DNA of 64,000 nt from Bacteroidota bacterium (lineage in GTDB: Bacteria > Bacteroidota > Ignavibacteria > Tepidaquicellales > Tepidaquicellaceae): contig JAFDZP010000005.1 in NCBI GenBank assembly GCA_018266835.1, positions 434,001 to 498,000 on the forward strand, in the 5' to 3' direction. A model generated the notes under the pieces. That model saw nothing but the letters and a program-made list of their open reading frames with translations, did not search any database and had not been told where the DNA came from. This document shows, one piece after another, positions 14,193-22,036 of this stretch. Both the position numbers and the translations under genes were made by a program. Numbering within the stretch: position 1 is the stretch's first letter; every line of letters starts with the position of its first letter.

Positions 14193-15140
14193 ATGAAAAA
14201 GTTAATACCCTTTTTACTATTGTTAGTAATGCCTTCACTTGTACAATGCCAGTACACAGATTATTTTAAATATCAGAAACCGCTGCTTCAAATCATTTCC
14301 AACATTGCATTAGATAGTGTGATAAAAGTTGATATGAGAAAAATACGTCTGAACAGAATTGCAGGCGTTACAGTCAAAGACCAGAACGGAAAAGCAATTG
14401 AGTACTACGTATATAACAAAATGGGACAGATTGCAAACTACTATCAGTTCGAGGATACTGCTAAATTTACCTATGATAAGCTCGGCAAAGTTGTTTATAC
14501 GGTGTTAGATTCATTCCCGAAAAATATTTATGAGAATATTATTTTCAATTATAATAACGAAGGACAGCTTGAGTTAATGGATAAAAACTACAACGGAGTC
14601 CAGCCCGAAGTTAGAATGGATTTTATGTATGAGAATAAATTTCTGAAATCAATTAATGCAATCAAGGAAGATTCTGATTTCCGTAAGCAGTACGGATTTT
14701 TCTACGAAGGTGTTAACAATATGGTAAAGACCTTATCGGTTGCAAACTTAGGAGTGGATGAAATAGGAGCTACAAAATTTAATCTCGACTTCAGTACTCT
14801 CGGAAAACTTTTGGCAGTAAACTTCAGCGATAAAAGTCTCTCATTTGTAAACGTAAAGTATAATGCTGATACAGTTCACATAACTCCCAATGAAAATGTA
14901 TTTGACCCTGTCAACGGAATCGGTCCGCTCGACCAGGTTTTTTATGTGATAAAAAATCAGAGAATCATGTCAAAGATTTCTTTACTCAAATTCTCAACTT
15001 ACAATGTAATGAGAGTAGCAGATTATGTTTATACAAACGAAGGCGTTGTGGATTACATCAATGTAAAATACGAATGCTTCAGAGGAATTATAAAAACTGA
15101 AAAGCTGAATTTCACCTATGAGCTATTTGAGCAGAATTGA
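14193..15140 (+). CDS. Secreted YD-like repeat protein, family member 7 (315 aa)
   Basis: Longest family member. Signal peptide MKKLIPFLLLLVMPSLVQC|QYTDYF; the CQ end differs from the AQ of the others. The block SVIKVDMRKIRLNRIAGVTV replaces the usual 'DK...L...VK.V', followed by YNKMGQIANYYQF, FTYDKLGKVVY and NYNNEGQLELMDKNY. The C-terminus YTNEGVVDYINV...FTYELFEQN fits the family. It is last in the series; a palindromic element and a DUF559 gene follow, which may mark the right boundary of the block. Confidence 0.72.
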   Translation: MKKLIPFLLLLVMPSLVQCQYTDYFKYQKPLLQIISNIALDSVIKVDMRKIRLNRIAGVTVKDQNGKAIEYYVYNKMGQIANYYQFEDTAKFTYDKLGKVVYTVLDSFPKNIYENIIFNYNNEGQLELMDKNYNGVQPEVRMDFMYENKFLKSINAIKEDSDFRKQYGFFYEGVNNMVKTLSVANLGVDEIGATKFNLDFSTLGKLLAVNFSDKSLSFVNVKYNADTVHITPNENVFDPVNGIGPLDQVFYVIKNQRIMSKISLLKFSTYNVMRVADYVYTNEGVVDYINVKYECFRGIIKTEKLNFTYELFEQN

Positions 15141-15164
15141 GATTAGTGTAAAGTATAATTGAAC

Positions 15165-15204
15165 GACTTCCCCCCCCTGCGAAGGAGGGGGGCAGGGGGA
15201 GGTC
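15165..15204 (-). repeat. Palindromic element, left flank of DUF559 gene A (inverted copy)
   Basis: On the minus strand it reads ACCTCCCCC, a short spacer, then a hairpin whose arms are CCCCCTCCT and a G-run around TTCGCAG. It is the inverted counterpart of 15603-15641 with only a few mismatches over about 38 bases. The gene begins 12 bases later. Confidence 0.88.
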
Positions 15205-15216
15205 TCTTGCAATATT

Positions 15217-15603
15217 ATGACAATGAAATTTTTTAATCGAAGTGAAAATAAGAAGCTCCGAAAAGAATTACGCTTAAATCAACCAAAAGCAGAACAAGTT
15301 TTATGGCAAAAAATAAAAGCAAAAAGATTTCTTGGGATAAAATTTCGAAGGCAGCATGGGATTGGACCATTTATAATTGATTTCTATAATACCGAATTAA
15401 AACTAGCAATTGAAATTGATGGAGACTCACATTTTAATGAAGAAAGTTTGCAAAAAGATAATTCACGAACAAATTATTTAGAAAAAGAAGGTATAGAAGT
15501 TTTAAGATTTACAAATACTGATGTTTATAAAAATATAGGCTGGGTTTTAGAACAGTTAAAGATTTATATAGAAAACAAAATCATTAACGGAAAGCATTTA
15601 TAA
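15217..15603 (+). CDS. DUF559 endonuclease-fold protein A (128 aa)
   Basis: Typical DUF559 layout: an N-terminal basic helical part (ENKKLRKELRLNQPKAEQVLW), then KFRRQHGIGPFIIDFY and LKLAIEIDGDSHF. Asp55, Glu66 and Asp68 are the expected metal-binding residues of this Vsr-like PD-(D/E)XK group. Single-domain DUF559 proteins are common, widely scattered and of unknown role. This gene is bracketed by palindromes in inverted orientation, and its stop codon abuts the right one. MTMK (15217) and MK (15223) are both possible starts. A partial second copy of its 3' end lies downstream. Predicted nuclease; substrate unknown. Confidence 0.82.
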   Translation: MTMKFFNRSENKKLRKELRLNQPKAEQVLWQKIKAKRFLGIKFRRQHGIGPFIIDFYNTELKLAIEIDGDSHFNEESLQKDNSRTNYLEKEGIEVLRFTNTDVYKNIGWVLEQLKIYIENKIINGKHL

Positions 15604-15641
15604 ACCTCCCCCTTCCCCCTCCTTCGCAGGAGGGGGACTTG
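15603..15641 (+). repeat. Palindromic element, right flank of DUF559 gene A
   Basis: AACCTCCCCC, spacer, then hairpin arms CCCCCTCCT / AGGAGGGGG around TCGC, ending ACTTG. It starts on the last base of the DUF559 stop codon. Confidence 0.9.
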
Positions 15642-15697
15642 AAAATTTCCTTACCGGTGGAGAACTTGCGTACATTGTCCATAAAATTTAAAATTTG

Positions 15698-15781
15698 AAT
15701 GTGTATAAGAATTTAGACTGGGTTTTGGAAGAAATTAAAATTTATATAGAAAATAAATCATATGGTGGGAAACATTTATAG
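15698..15781 (+). pseudogene. 3' remnant of another DUF559 gene
   Basis: Reads NVYKNLDWVLEEIKIYIENK and SYGGKHL then stop, which matches the last 27 residues of the DUF559 protein at 15217 (DVYKNIGWVLEQLKIYIENK...NGKHL) with about eight changes. No catalytic part precedes it; the 57 bases before it show no similarity. A palindromic element again begins at its stop codon. So the right end of the unit (gene 3' end plus palindrome) is duplicated while the rest has been lost. Confidence 0.88.
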
Positions 15782-15815
15782 ACCTCCCCCTTCCCCCTCC
15801 TTCGCAGGAGGGGGT
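15781..15815 (+). repeat. Palindromic element next to the DUF559 remnant
   Basis: Third copy at this locus, same orientation as the one at 15603. The hairpin CCCCCTCCT / AGGAGGGGG is intact and begins at the last base of the remnant's stop codon. Confidence 0.9.
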
Positions 15816-15875
15816 TATTAGACTTCTCAATTTTTAAGAAATAAATTTTTCAAAATAAACAATTTCCATTTACAC

Positions 15876-15912
15876 AAATCCCCTCCCGGTAATGCGGAGG
15901 GGATTTTTTTTT
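15876..15912 (+). terminator. Rho-independent terminator
   Basis: Perfect 11-bp stem AAATCCCCTCC / GGAGGGGATTT with a 9-base loop, then a run of T. It closes the plus-strand block before the convergent gene ending at 15954. Confidence 0.88.
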
Positions 15913-15953
15913 ATTCCTTTTCTTCTTTTCGTACTGCAAAATTTTTTAATACA

Positions 15954-17240
15954 TCACTTCATTAATATCATCTTTCCCGTATCGGTAAAATCATTTGTAA
16001 TTAATCTGTAGAAATATATTCCGCTTGTATTGCCGATACTGTTCCAATCGGCAGTGTATGTTCCTATGTTCAGATATTCATTTACAATTGTTTCTACTTC
16101 CCTGCCAAGAGCATCAAATACAATAAGTTTTACATAGGAAGATTTTTTCAGATCGAACTTAATTGTTGTTGAAGGATTAAAAGGATTCGGATAATTCTGA
16201 TAAAGTAAATTTTTATCAGGAATGCTTGAAGATATATTATTGATTCCTACGCCACCGTCTAAAGTTTTTAATAGCACGCCGTTTTCGCCCCCGGCATACA
16301 TTATATTTGTATTACTTTCCAGACTGTTTATAAAATTTAGATTTGCAGTAGTTCCGCTATTCTGAGATACCCATGATTGTCCCCCGTCTGAACTTCTGAT
16401 AATTTTACCATTATTACCTGCAGCATATAAACCATTATTCTGAAGTAATGATTTTAATGCGCCGCTCGTACCTGAATATACTGTGCTCCAGGTAGAGCCA
16501 TAGTCAGATGTTCTTTGTACGTAGCAAGAACTGCTTCCTCCTGAAACTATATAACCGTAGCCGTTATTTTCCATTTCAATATCCCATACTTCTATGCCGC
16601 CTGTGTTCAGCTGAGTCCAGCTTACTCCTTTATCAGTAGTTCTTATAACACCTCTGAAAGAAGAATTACTTTCAACACCAATATAACATGTCATGCTATC
16701 CATAGCGCTTACTGATGTAAGATGTAAAGTTGACATATTAGAAGGCAATGTTAAACGTGTGTAAACAGGTACTGCTACATTCATATTAGCGCATCTAATA
16801 ATTACAGGTACGCCGTTGTTCATTTTGTTTCCGACTGCCCATAATGACCAGGCTGTTTCGCCTCTTATATCAACTCCAAAAAATAAAACCGTATCTGTTG
16901 GACTATATATAGGCATCCAGTCAACTCCTCCATTGGATGTTCCTAATAATGATGAGCCCGCTATCATTCCATTCATACCTCCGGGCGCAAAATTACATAC
17001 CATTGGTAATTTAAAATTAGACGGAAGCGAAAGTGTAGTCCAAGTTGCTCCGCCGTTTGTTGATTTATACAACGTACCTTCATAGGTTGTAGTATTTATA
17101 GCCGTTAAAAAATGTATCTGGTCCGTTGGCATAGATACAGATGTAAATTCATTTGTTGTTCCCATGTTTACAGTAGTCCAGCCCGCAAAAATAGAATTAG
17201 CTGTAAACATACATAAAAAAATTATAATAATTTTTTTCAT
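15954..17240 (-). CDS. T9SS-sorted single-propeller protein (YCF48/BNR-type), 428 aa
   Basis: Signal peptide [19 protein letters not shown] from ATG 17240; an in-frame ATG at 17288 would add 16 residues that break the signal. The mature part holds six or seven blade repeats ([51 protein letters not shown]). The C-terminal sorting domain runs from [12 protein letters not shown] to GKMILMK, so the protein is expected to cross the outer membrane by T9SS. This domain is divergent ([14 protein letters not shown]) from those in the array after 41378, so the gene is an older or separate lineage. No neighbour is obviously related. Ligand unknown. Confidence 0.85.
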
Positions 17241-17900
17241 AACAGTTTTTTTAAGTTTGTACTGCTGAAAATCAAAACCATAAAACATTATTATTCCGAT
17301 TGCTAATCTGAAAAAATATTTCAGATATTAAATTAGAATAATAATAAGAGGAAAAATTATAGATATTATTATTTGAATCTCACAATTAAGACTTTGTTAA
17401 GTTAAGGTAGTTTTAGCTGCACGTTTATCTCCTTTTAAGTTTGAAGTACTGAACAAGGAGGAGCTTTTAGTTAGAAATGAGGACTCGCCGTCAGGAAAAA
17501 CGATAAGGCGAAATGAGAAAGACATAGCTTCCATGTATACAAATTAAAAATTTTATAATTGATGCTGTATGATTCAAATCATAAAAATAAAATTATATTT
17601 TAAAATTCGGAATAAAATTTGTTTTAAATTTTCACTGCTATAAAGACTCTGTAAAAATAAATTCTGTTAATAAATAGTTATCAGTTCCTTACTATTACAG
17701 GCACTTTGCATCTGCATATCTCTTACAAAAAATATTTCATTTAAAAAATGAGATGCATCATAGATTAATTTAATTTTTATATGCATCTTTGTAGGCTTGG
17801 AGAGTGTATTTAAAATTACATCTTCATACTTCTTACAACCTTCAACCTTCCGTAATTAAAACTCTCCTAACGAATAATAATAAACATAAAGGATACTGCT
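17241..17900. other. 660-base gene-free stretch
   Basis: It separates divergent genes (minus 17240, plus 17901), so it must contain two promoters. I see no frame with coding character, no repeat array and no clear structural RNA. Confidence 0.5.
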
Positions 17901-18311
17901 ATGAAATATACCAAAATATTACCAGGGCTGTATTTGTTTTTATTCACAACTTTATTTTTAATACTCTCTCCGCAAATTTCTAATGCTCAGGATTACGACG
18001 GCAAGTGGTGCAATGCAACCATAAAGGTAAATAATAATTCAGGCAAGCAGGATTTTTGCTTAATACTTCAAAACTACGATGGTAAAGAAGTCGGTTTATA
18101 CTTTATATACAAAGAAGGCGGAGATAAGATGTTCATTGAAATGCTCGATATGGTTTCACCGGGAGTATTTGAAACAAAAGCTGCAGCGCGCGGCGGAGTA
18201 AATTTCTTTAAAGGAACAAGGGTAACTTATATAAACGCTAATAAAGTGATTTACGAAGGATACGGAAACGCAAACGGAAGCCTTATAGAAAAAATTATTT
18301 ATACCAATTAA
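17901..18311 (+). CDS. Small secreted protein, DY-G pair member 1 (136 aa)
   Basis: Signal peptide MKYTKILPGLYLFLFTTLFL...SNA|QDYDG. The mature protein of about 105 residues is probably a small beta-barrel: alternating polar and hydrophobic strands, LQNYDGKEVGLYF, VSPGVFETKA and RVTYINANKVIYEG. The same landmarks (DYEG, KYDGDQITVY, VSAGVFE, FLSANKFTYL) recur in the next gene, so the two are diverged tandem duplicates 58 bases apart. The single-domain size and pattern recall lipocalin-like secreted proteins, but no family motif settles this. Function unknown. Confidence 0.68.
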   Translation: MKYTKILPGLYLFLFTTLFLILSPQISNAQDYDGKWCNATIKVNNNSGKQDFCLILQNYDGKEVGLYFIYKEGGDKMFIEMLDMVSPGVFETKAAARGGVNFFKGTRVTYINANKVIYEGYGNANGSLIEKIIYTN

Positions 18312-18369
18312 AAATTCTTATACGGTGAGTGTGTACAATAAATATTTTTAAATTTAAAAACTAACCGTT

Positions 18370-18771
18370 ATGAAAAATTTAGAATATATAAAAGCAGCAT
18401 TGATTGCTTTAACTCTGCTTATACTAAGCTGTATTACTACAACAGCAAAAGCTCAGACTGATTACGAAGGCAGCTACATCTTTAATGCAATTACACAAGG
18501 GCAGGAATGGGATGCTCCTGATTTCATAGCTCTCTCAAAATATGACGGCGACCAGATAACCGTTTACAGGCAAAGGACTAACAGCTTCGGGCAGACAGAT
18601 AACTGGGTAGTAGTCTCGGCGGGAGTATTTGAAAGAGGATGGAACCAGCCGGGCTATAACGATAAAAACAAAGGCGAGAGGATTACTTTCCTAAGCGCAA
18701 ATAAATTTACTTATCTGAACACGTGGAAAGGTGTAAAGGCAACTTACATAAGAGGCACTCTGAGCAAGTAA
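18370..18771 (+). CDS. Small secreted protein, DY-G pair member 2 (133 aa)
   Basis: Signal peptide MKNLEYIKAALIALTLLILS...AKA|QTDYEG, then a beta-rich domain with YDGDQITVYRQRTNSFGQ, VVSAGVFERGW and RITFLSANKFTYL. These match its tandem neighbour at 17901 at corresponding places. The Cys in LSC could be taken for a lipobox, but the AQ cleavage site fits better. It follows member 1 closely and is probably in the same transcript. No catalytic motif; role unknown. Confidence 0.68.
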   Translation: MKNLEYIKAALIALTLLILSCITTTAKAQTDYEGSYIFNAITQGQEWDAPDFIALSKYDGDQITVYRQRTNSFGQTDNWVVVSAGVFERGWNQPGYNDKNKGERITFLSANKFTYLNTWKGVKATYIRGTLSK

Positions 18772-18884
18772 ATAGAGAATGTAAGGAGTACCGGAAAATC
18801 CTTTGATTGAAATAAATCATGAAAGAGTACGGAGCACATACCGAAAAGCTATAAAGAGTAGGCGAAACATTTAATGAAAATATT

Positions 18885-18971
18885 ATGACTAAGAATAAAG
18901 TATTAAAAGCTGTTTTTTTTGCTGCGTTGTTTATTGTTATCTATCTGACGGCAATAAGCGCTTTCAGGTAG
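18885..18971 (+). CDS. Possible 28-residue single-helix membrane peptide
   Basis: ATG 18885 opens MTKNKVLKAVFFAALFIVIY, continuing LTAISAFR before TAG. It has a basic start, one hydrophobic helix and a terminal arginine. The shape matches the 25-residue peptide at 8054 and the 45-residue one at 1732. There is no strong ribosome-binding site. It may be a real small membrane protein or chance. Confidence 0.35.
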   Translation: MTKNKVLKAVFFAALFIVIYLTAISAFR

Positions 18972-19180
18972 AATTGAAATTATAAGATAGTTCATCGGTA
19001 AATTGTATTCTGTTTTAATTGTTAACTTAATTATACTATCTGATAATAAATAAATATTGAATTAATTTTTTATTTGAAATGGTTTCATACATAAAATGAA
19101 ACCAATGGGAAATATTATAAATTTTTTATTTTTCCCGGTAAATCTAATTGTTCAGATACCGAATCAACTTTTAAGAAGCT

Positions 19181-19699
19181 ATGAAAAACATTTTTGTTTT
19201 GTTTGTAATTTTATGTACTCAGATTGCATTATCGTTTTCAAATAAAAATGAAACACTGAAAGATTCCACTAAATGTGTAATTAAAAAATACGACTCTCCC
19301 ACCAATGATGTTATTTACATCAGCGCCATTGATAAAAAAGTAAAACTGTCTGAGCTCTCCGACTGGATTGAGAAAGACACATCTATGTACACAGCAATAA
19401 ATTACTATTATAACTCCGCAGGGATAAATGATAACTCATATGAAGAAATTAATATGTCGGTTGAGAACGGAAAAATGATTCCGAAATTTCAAAAAGGTGA
19501 CGGCAATTATGTTGAGCTGACATCGGTAAGAATAAAAGGGAATAAATTTTATTCAGTGCTTACAATGAACGGTACTTCAGAGGAGCTGAACGGAAAATTT
19601 GTGAAGCTTAAAGCTCCGCCGAATACGGAATCTCCGTTTGTGTACGGTCTGCTGATAAACCGAAAAGGTGTCTGGAAGTTCTTCTTTATGTATGTATAA
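19181..19699 (+). CDS. Hypothetical exported protein (172 aa)
   Basis: The N-terminus MKNIFVLFVILCTQIALSFS is a probable signal peptide. The mature protein contains CVIKKYDSPTNDVIYISAID, DWIEKDTSMYTAINYYYNSA and GVWKFFFMYV at the end. No lipobox, no repeats, no known motif. It forms a single-gene unit with 209 bases of AT-rich sequence upstream and a terminator 21 bases downstream. No paralogue is seen in the window. Location probably periplasmic; function not recognisable. Confidence 0.62.
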   Translation: MKNIFVLFVILCTQIALSFSNKNETLKDSTKCVIKKYDSPTNDVIYISAIDKKVKLSELSDWIEKDTSMYTAINYYYNSAGINDNSYEEINMSVENGKMIPKFQKGDGNYVELTSVRIKGNKFYSVLTMNGTSEELNGKFVKLKAPPNTESPFVYGLLINRKGVWKFFFMYV

Positions 19700-19720
19700 G
19701 ATTTCTCTCTAAGATAAAAA

Positions 19721-19758
19721 AGTCCTCATCTTTCGTTTTTGGATGGGGATTTTTTAAT
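19721..19758 (+). terminator. Rho-independent terminator
   Basis: The stem AGTCCTCATC pairs with GGATGGGGAT (one mismatch), with a T-rich loop and a final T run. It follows the 172-residue gene. Confidence 0.7.
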
Positions 19759-19876
19759 TATTATTTCTACACACTTTTTTATTTCGCAGATTATTTCATA
19801 AAAAAAACTTAACTTAGATTCTCAAAAACAATTAGTTTTTGTAAGGGGGTAGAAATAATTTAACTTACAAAAACAA

Positions 19877-20251
19877 ATGCTCGATAAAATAAAATTTTAT
19901 TTTAAGTTCTCTTTATCTGCAGTTGTATTTATGCTGTTACTGTTTTCCTGCGGAAATACTCCGGGCACTACAGGAAAATACAAAATCGTTCTCAACGGAA
20001 CCGATAAGCTCCGCTACACCGGTTTTTATAAAACCATCTCTCCCTCCGGAGCAGTGAATTCCAATACAGTACAGGGAGTTCTTCCCGCTGAATATTTTCT
20101 GGAAGACTGCAAGTCACTCGTCTGCTCATTTACTATGGAAGCAAACAGAGGCGAACTGAACATGACTGTGCTGGATGAAAACGGCAACGAACTCAGGAAC
20201 GAAACCACAAATATGTCTTACGGCAGCGTGCAGCTTACAACTGATTTTTGA
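19877..20251 (+). CDS. Putative lipoprotein, FTLTGT family member 3, short form (124 aa)
   Basis: Signal peptide with lipobox LLFSC (Cys25), then YKIVLNGTDKLRYTGFYKTI, VQGVLPAEYFLEDCKSLVC and LNMTVLDENGNEL. These align with the core of the lipoproteins at 8895 and 9844 (for example GTIPAEFYLKDYP, ILTLSENG). It ends after this core, so it defines the minimal domain of about 95 residues. Two core cysteines (DCKSLVC) may pair. It lies just upstream of the AbiE operator but separated by it; no functional link is evident. Unknown role. Confidence 0.68.
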   Translation: MLDKIKFYFKFSLSAVVFMLLLFSCGNTPGTTGKYKIVLNGTDKLRYTGFYKTISPSGAVNSNTVQGVLPAEYFLEDCKSLVCSFTMEANRGELNMTVLDENGNELRNETTNMSYGSVQLTTDF

Positions 20252-20259
20252 TATAATTC

Positions 20260-20338
20260 AATATGTTTCATATTTCCAAAACAAGAAATTTACTTGATTA
20301 TTTAATATAAAACATATAATTTAATATGTTTTATATTA
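20260..20338. promoter_or_regulatory. Palindromic operator of the AbiE toxin-antitoxin operon
   Basis: TAATATAAAACATAT (20303-20317) and its perfect inverse ATATGTTTTATATTA (20324-20338) flank a 6-base centre, 24 bases before the AbiEi start. A further half-site, AATATGTTTCATATT, lies at 20260-20274. AbiEi antitoxins of other systems repress their own operon by binding inverted repeats upstream; this site is the obvious candidate. Confidence 0.72.
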
Positions 20339-20362
20339 TTGTTGAAGAATTATTCTTGTATT

Positions 20363-21193
20363 ATGAATACAGATAACGCGGGTAAAATATCAGGAAAAGC
20401 CAACTCTCTTATAAGAAACCTTCTTTTAAAAGATAAAACATTTTTTAATATTGAAGAAGCACACAGGATTTTAGAGGATAGTACAGTCGGAAACGTAAGC
20501 GAGATGCTTCGCTCAATGGAGCGCAGAGGTATGATTCGGAAAATATCAGCAGGCCATTATTGCATAGTTCCTTTTGGGGAAGATTCAAAAACATATTTGC
20601 CAAACTGGCACATTACAGCTAAAGAGCTTGTTTACAACTCACCATATTATATTGGGTTTTACAGCGCATTGGATATACATGGCTTGATTACACAGCCCTC
20701 TTTAACCGAGCAGATTGTAACATCAAAACAGTTTATACCTAAGTACAAGAAAATAGGAAATGTAAAGTTTGAGTTTATATATTTTAATGAAAAACATTTC
20801 TTCGGATTTGAAAATACATGGATTGACAAATATGATAAAATCCAGTGCAGCGATTTGGAAAAAACTCTTATAGACTGTTTATATAAACCTGCATATGGTT
20901 CAGGAATAACTGAGATTGTTAAGGCTATTTACAAAGCCAGGCAGAAGATAAATGAAGAAAAGATGGTAAAGTATATTGAAAGATTTGGTTCACAGTCAGT
21001 AATGAAGCGGCTTGGATTCATCTTATCACGCCTTGATATTTTATATACTCTTATGCGATACTTGCAGTCAAACATTTCAAAAGTATACACTCCGCTTGAT
21101 CCTTCTCTTCCCTCTGTAGGGAAATACTATTCCCAATGGAGTGTACAGGAAAATATCCAATTTGAAGAAATTAAAAATTCACTGATAAACTGA
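20363..21193 (+). CDS. abiEi: Type IV toxin-antitoxin antitoxin / transcriptional regulator AbiEi (276 aa)
   Basis: The N-terminal winged helix (about 10-70: NLLLKDKTFFNIEEAHRILE, SEMLRSMERRGMIRKISAGHY) binds DNA. The larger C-terminal domain carries AbiEi landmarks: NSPYYIGFYSALDIHGLITQ, KIQCSDLEKTLIDCLYKP and MKRLGFILSRL. AbiEi neutralises AbiEii without direct protein contact and autoregulates. ATG 20363 is preferred; TTG 20339 is in frame but touches the palindromic operator. The toxin gene follows after 3 bases. AbiE systems act in phage abortive infection and plasmid or island maintenance. Confidence 0.88.
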   Translation: MNTDNAGKISGKANSLIRNLLLKDKTFFNIEEAHRILEDSTVGNVSEMLRSMERRGMIRKISAGHYCIVPFGEDSKTYLPNWHITAKELVYNSPYYIGFYSALDIHGLITQPSLTEQIVTSKQFIPKYKKIGNVKFEFIYFNEKHFFGFENTWIDKYDKIQCSDLEKTLIDCLYKPAYGSGITEIVKAIYKARQKINEEKMVKYIERFGSQSVMKRLGFILSRLDILYTLMRYLQSNISKVYTPLDPSLPSVGKYYSQWSVQENIQFEEIKNSLIN

Positions 21194-21196
21194 TTT

Positions 21197-22012
21197 ATGA
21201 TTAAATCCGGAGAGATAAATAAAATTGCGAATCAAAATGCTCTTCGTGATACTCAAATTGAAAAAGATTATATCTTAGGATGGATTCTGTACGGAATTTC
21301 TAAAAACGATACGCTGGATAAGCTCCTTGTATTTAAAGGAGGAACTGCAATAAGAAAGCTTTACATAAATAATTACCGCCTTTCTGAAGACCTCGACTTT
21401 ACTATTTCAGAGGGAAAAATAAATATGGAACAACTGAAAACCGAATTCAAAAATGTTATTGATTGGGTTAAAAATGAATCGAGGATGGAACTGGAAATTC
21501 GAGATGAAAATCTGAACACAAAAGGAAATTATTCTTTTTATATAGGATACGTTGGTCCATTGGGAGGTGATATAACAAAGAGGGATATTAAAGTTGATAT
21601 AAGTGACAGTGAAATATTATGTGATGAAATTGTCAATAGAACTGCATTGAATGAATATTCAGATTTAAGCGAAGAATATTCTTTAAAGAGTTACAGTATC
21701 AATGAAATTATAGCAGAGAAATTAAGGTCGCTAATGCAGAGAACCGTTCCAAGAGATTTGTATGATATATGGTATCTCCTTGAAATTGAGCAGAACGATT
21801 TGGAAAGCTGTATTGAATTTTTTAAGAAAAAAGCAGAATATAAAGATAAGGATCCGGCAAAGTTTTATGAAACTATCTCTGCAAAGGAAGAAAAATTCAA
21901 AGCCGAATGGAAAAAAAGTCTTGAAAAACAATTTAAAGAAATTCCTGATTTTGAAAAAATCTGGCGGGAATCACTGAGGCATTTTAAAAAAATATCAAAA
22001 CAGTTAAACTAA
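21197..22012 (+). CDS. abiEii: Type IV toxin AbiEii, nucleotidyltransferase (271 aa)
   Basis: All hallmark motifs of the DNA polymerase beta-like AbiEii toxin are present: IEKDYIL (21-27), FKGGTAIRKLY (47-57), RLSEDLDF (61-68, the acidic metal-binding pair), VDIS (133-136), INEIIAEKLRSLMQR (168-182) and PRDLYDIWYL (185-194). The charged C-terminus is KKSLEKQFKEIPDF. Related toxins transfer nucleotides onto tRNA acceptor ends and block growth. No key residue looks missing, so the system should be active. It is coupled to AbiEi by a 3-base gap. The beta-barrel gene 24 bases downstream is probably unrelated but could share the transcript. Confidence 0.9.
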   Translation: MIKSGEINKIANQNALRDTQIEKDYILGWILYGISKNDTLDKLLVFKGGTAIRKLYINNYRLSEDLDFTISEGKINMEQLKTEFKNVIDWVKNESRMELEIRDENLNTKGNYSFYIGYVGPLGGDITKRDIKVDISDSEILCDEIVNRTALNEYSDLSEEYSLKSYSINEIIAEKLRSLMQRTVPRDLYDIWYLLEIEQNDLESCIEFFKKKAEYKDKDPAKFYETISAKEEKFKAEWKKSLEKQFKEIPDFEKIWRESLRHFKKISKQLN

Positions 22013-22036
22013 TTTATATCTATTTTTAAATTTACT

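Noticed and set aside
17241..17900. Structured RNA or riboswitch in the 660-base gap
   Set aside because: No convincing stem set or terminator was found; both flanking genes are unknown secreted proteins, giving no hint of a ligand.
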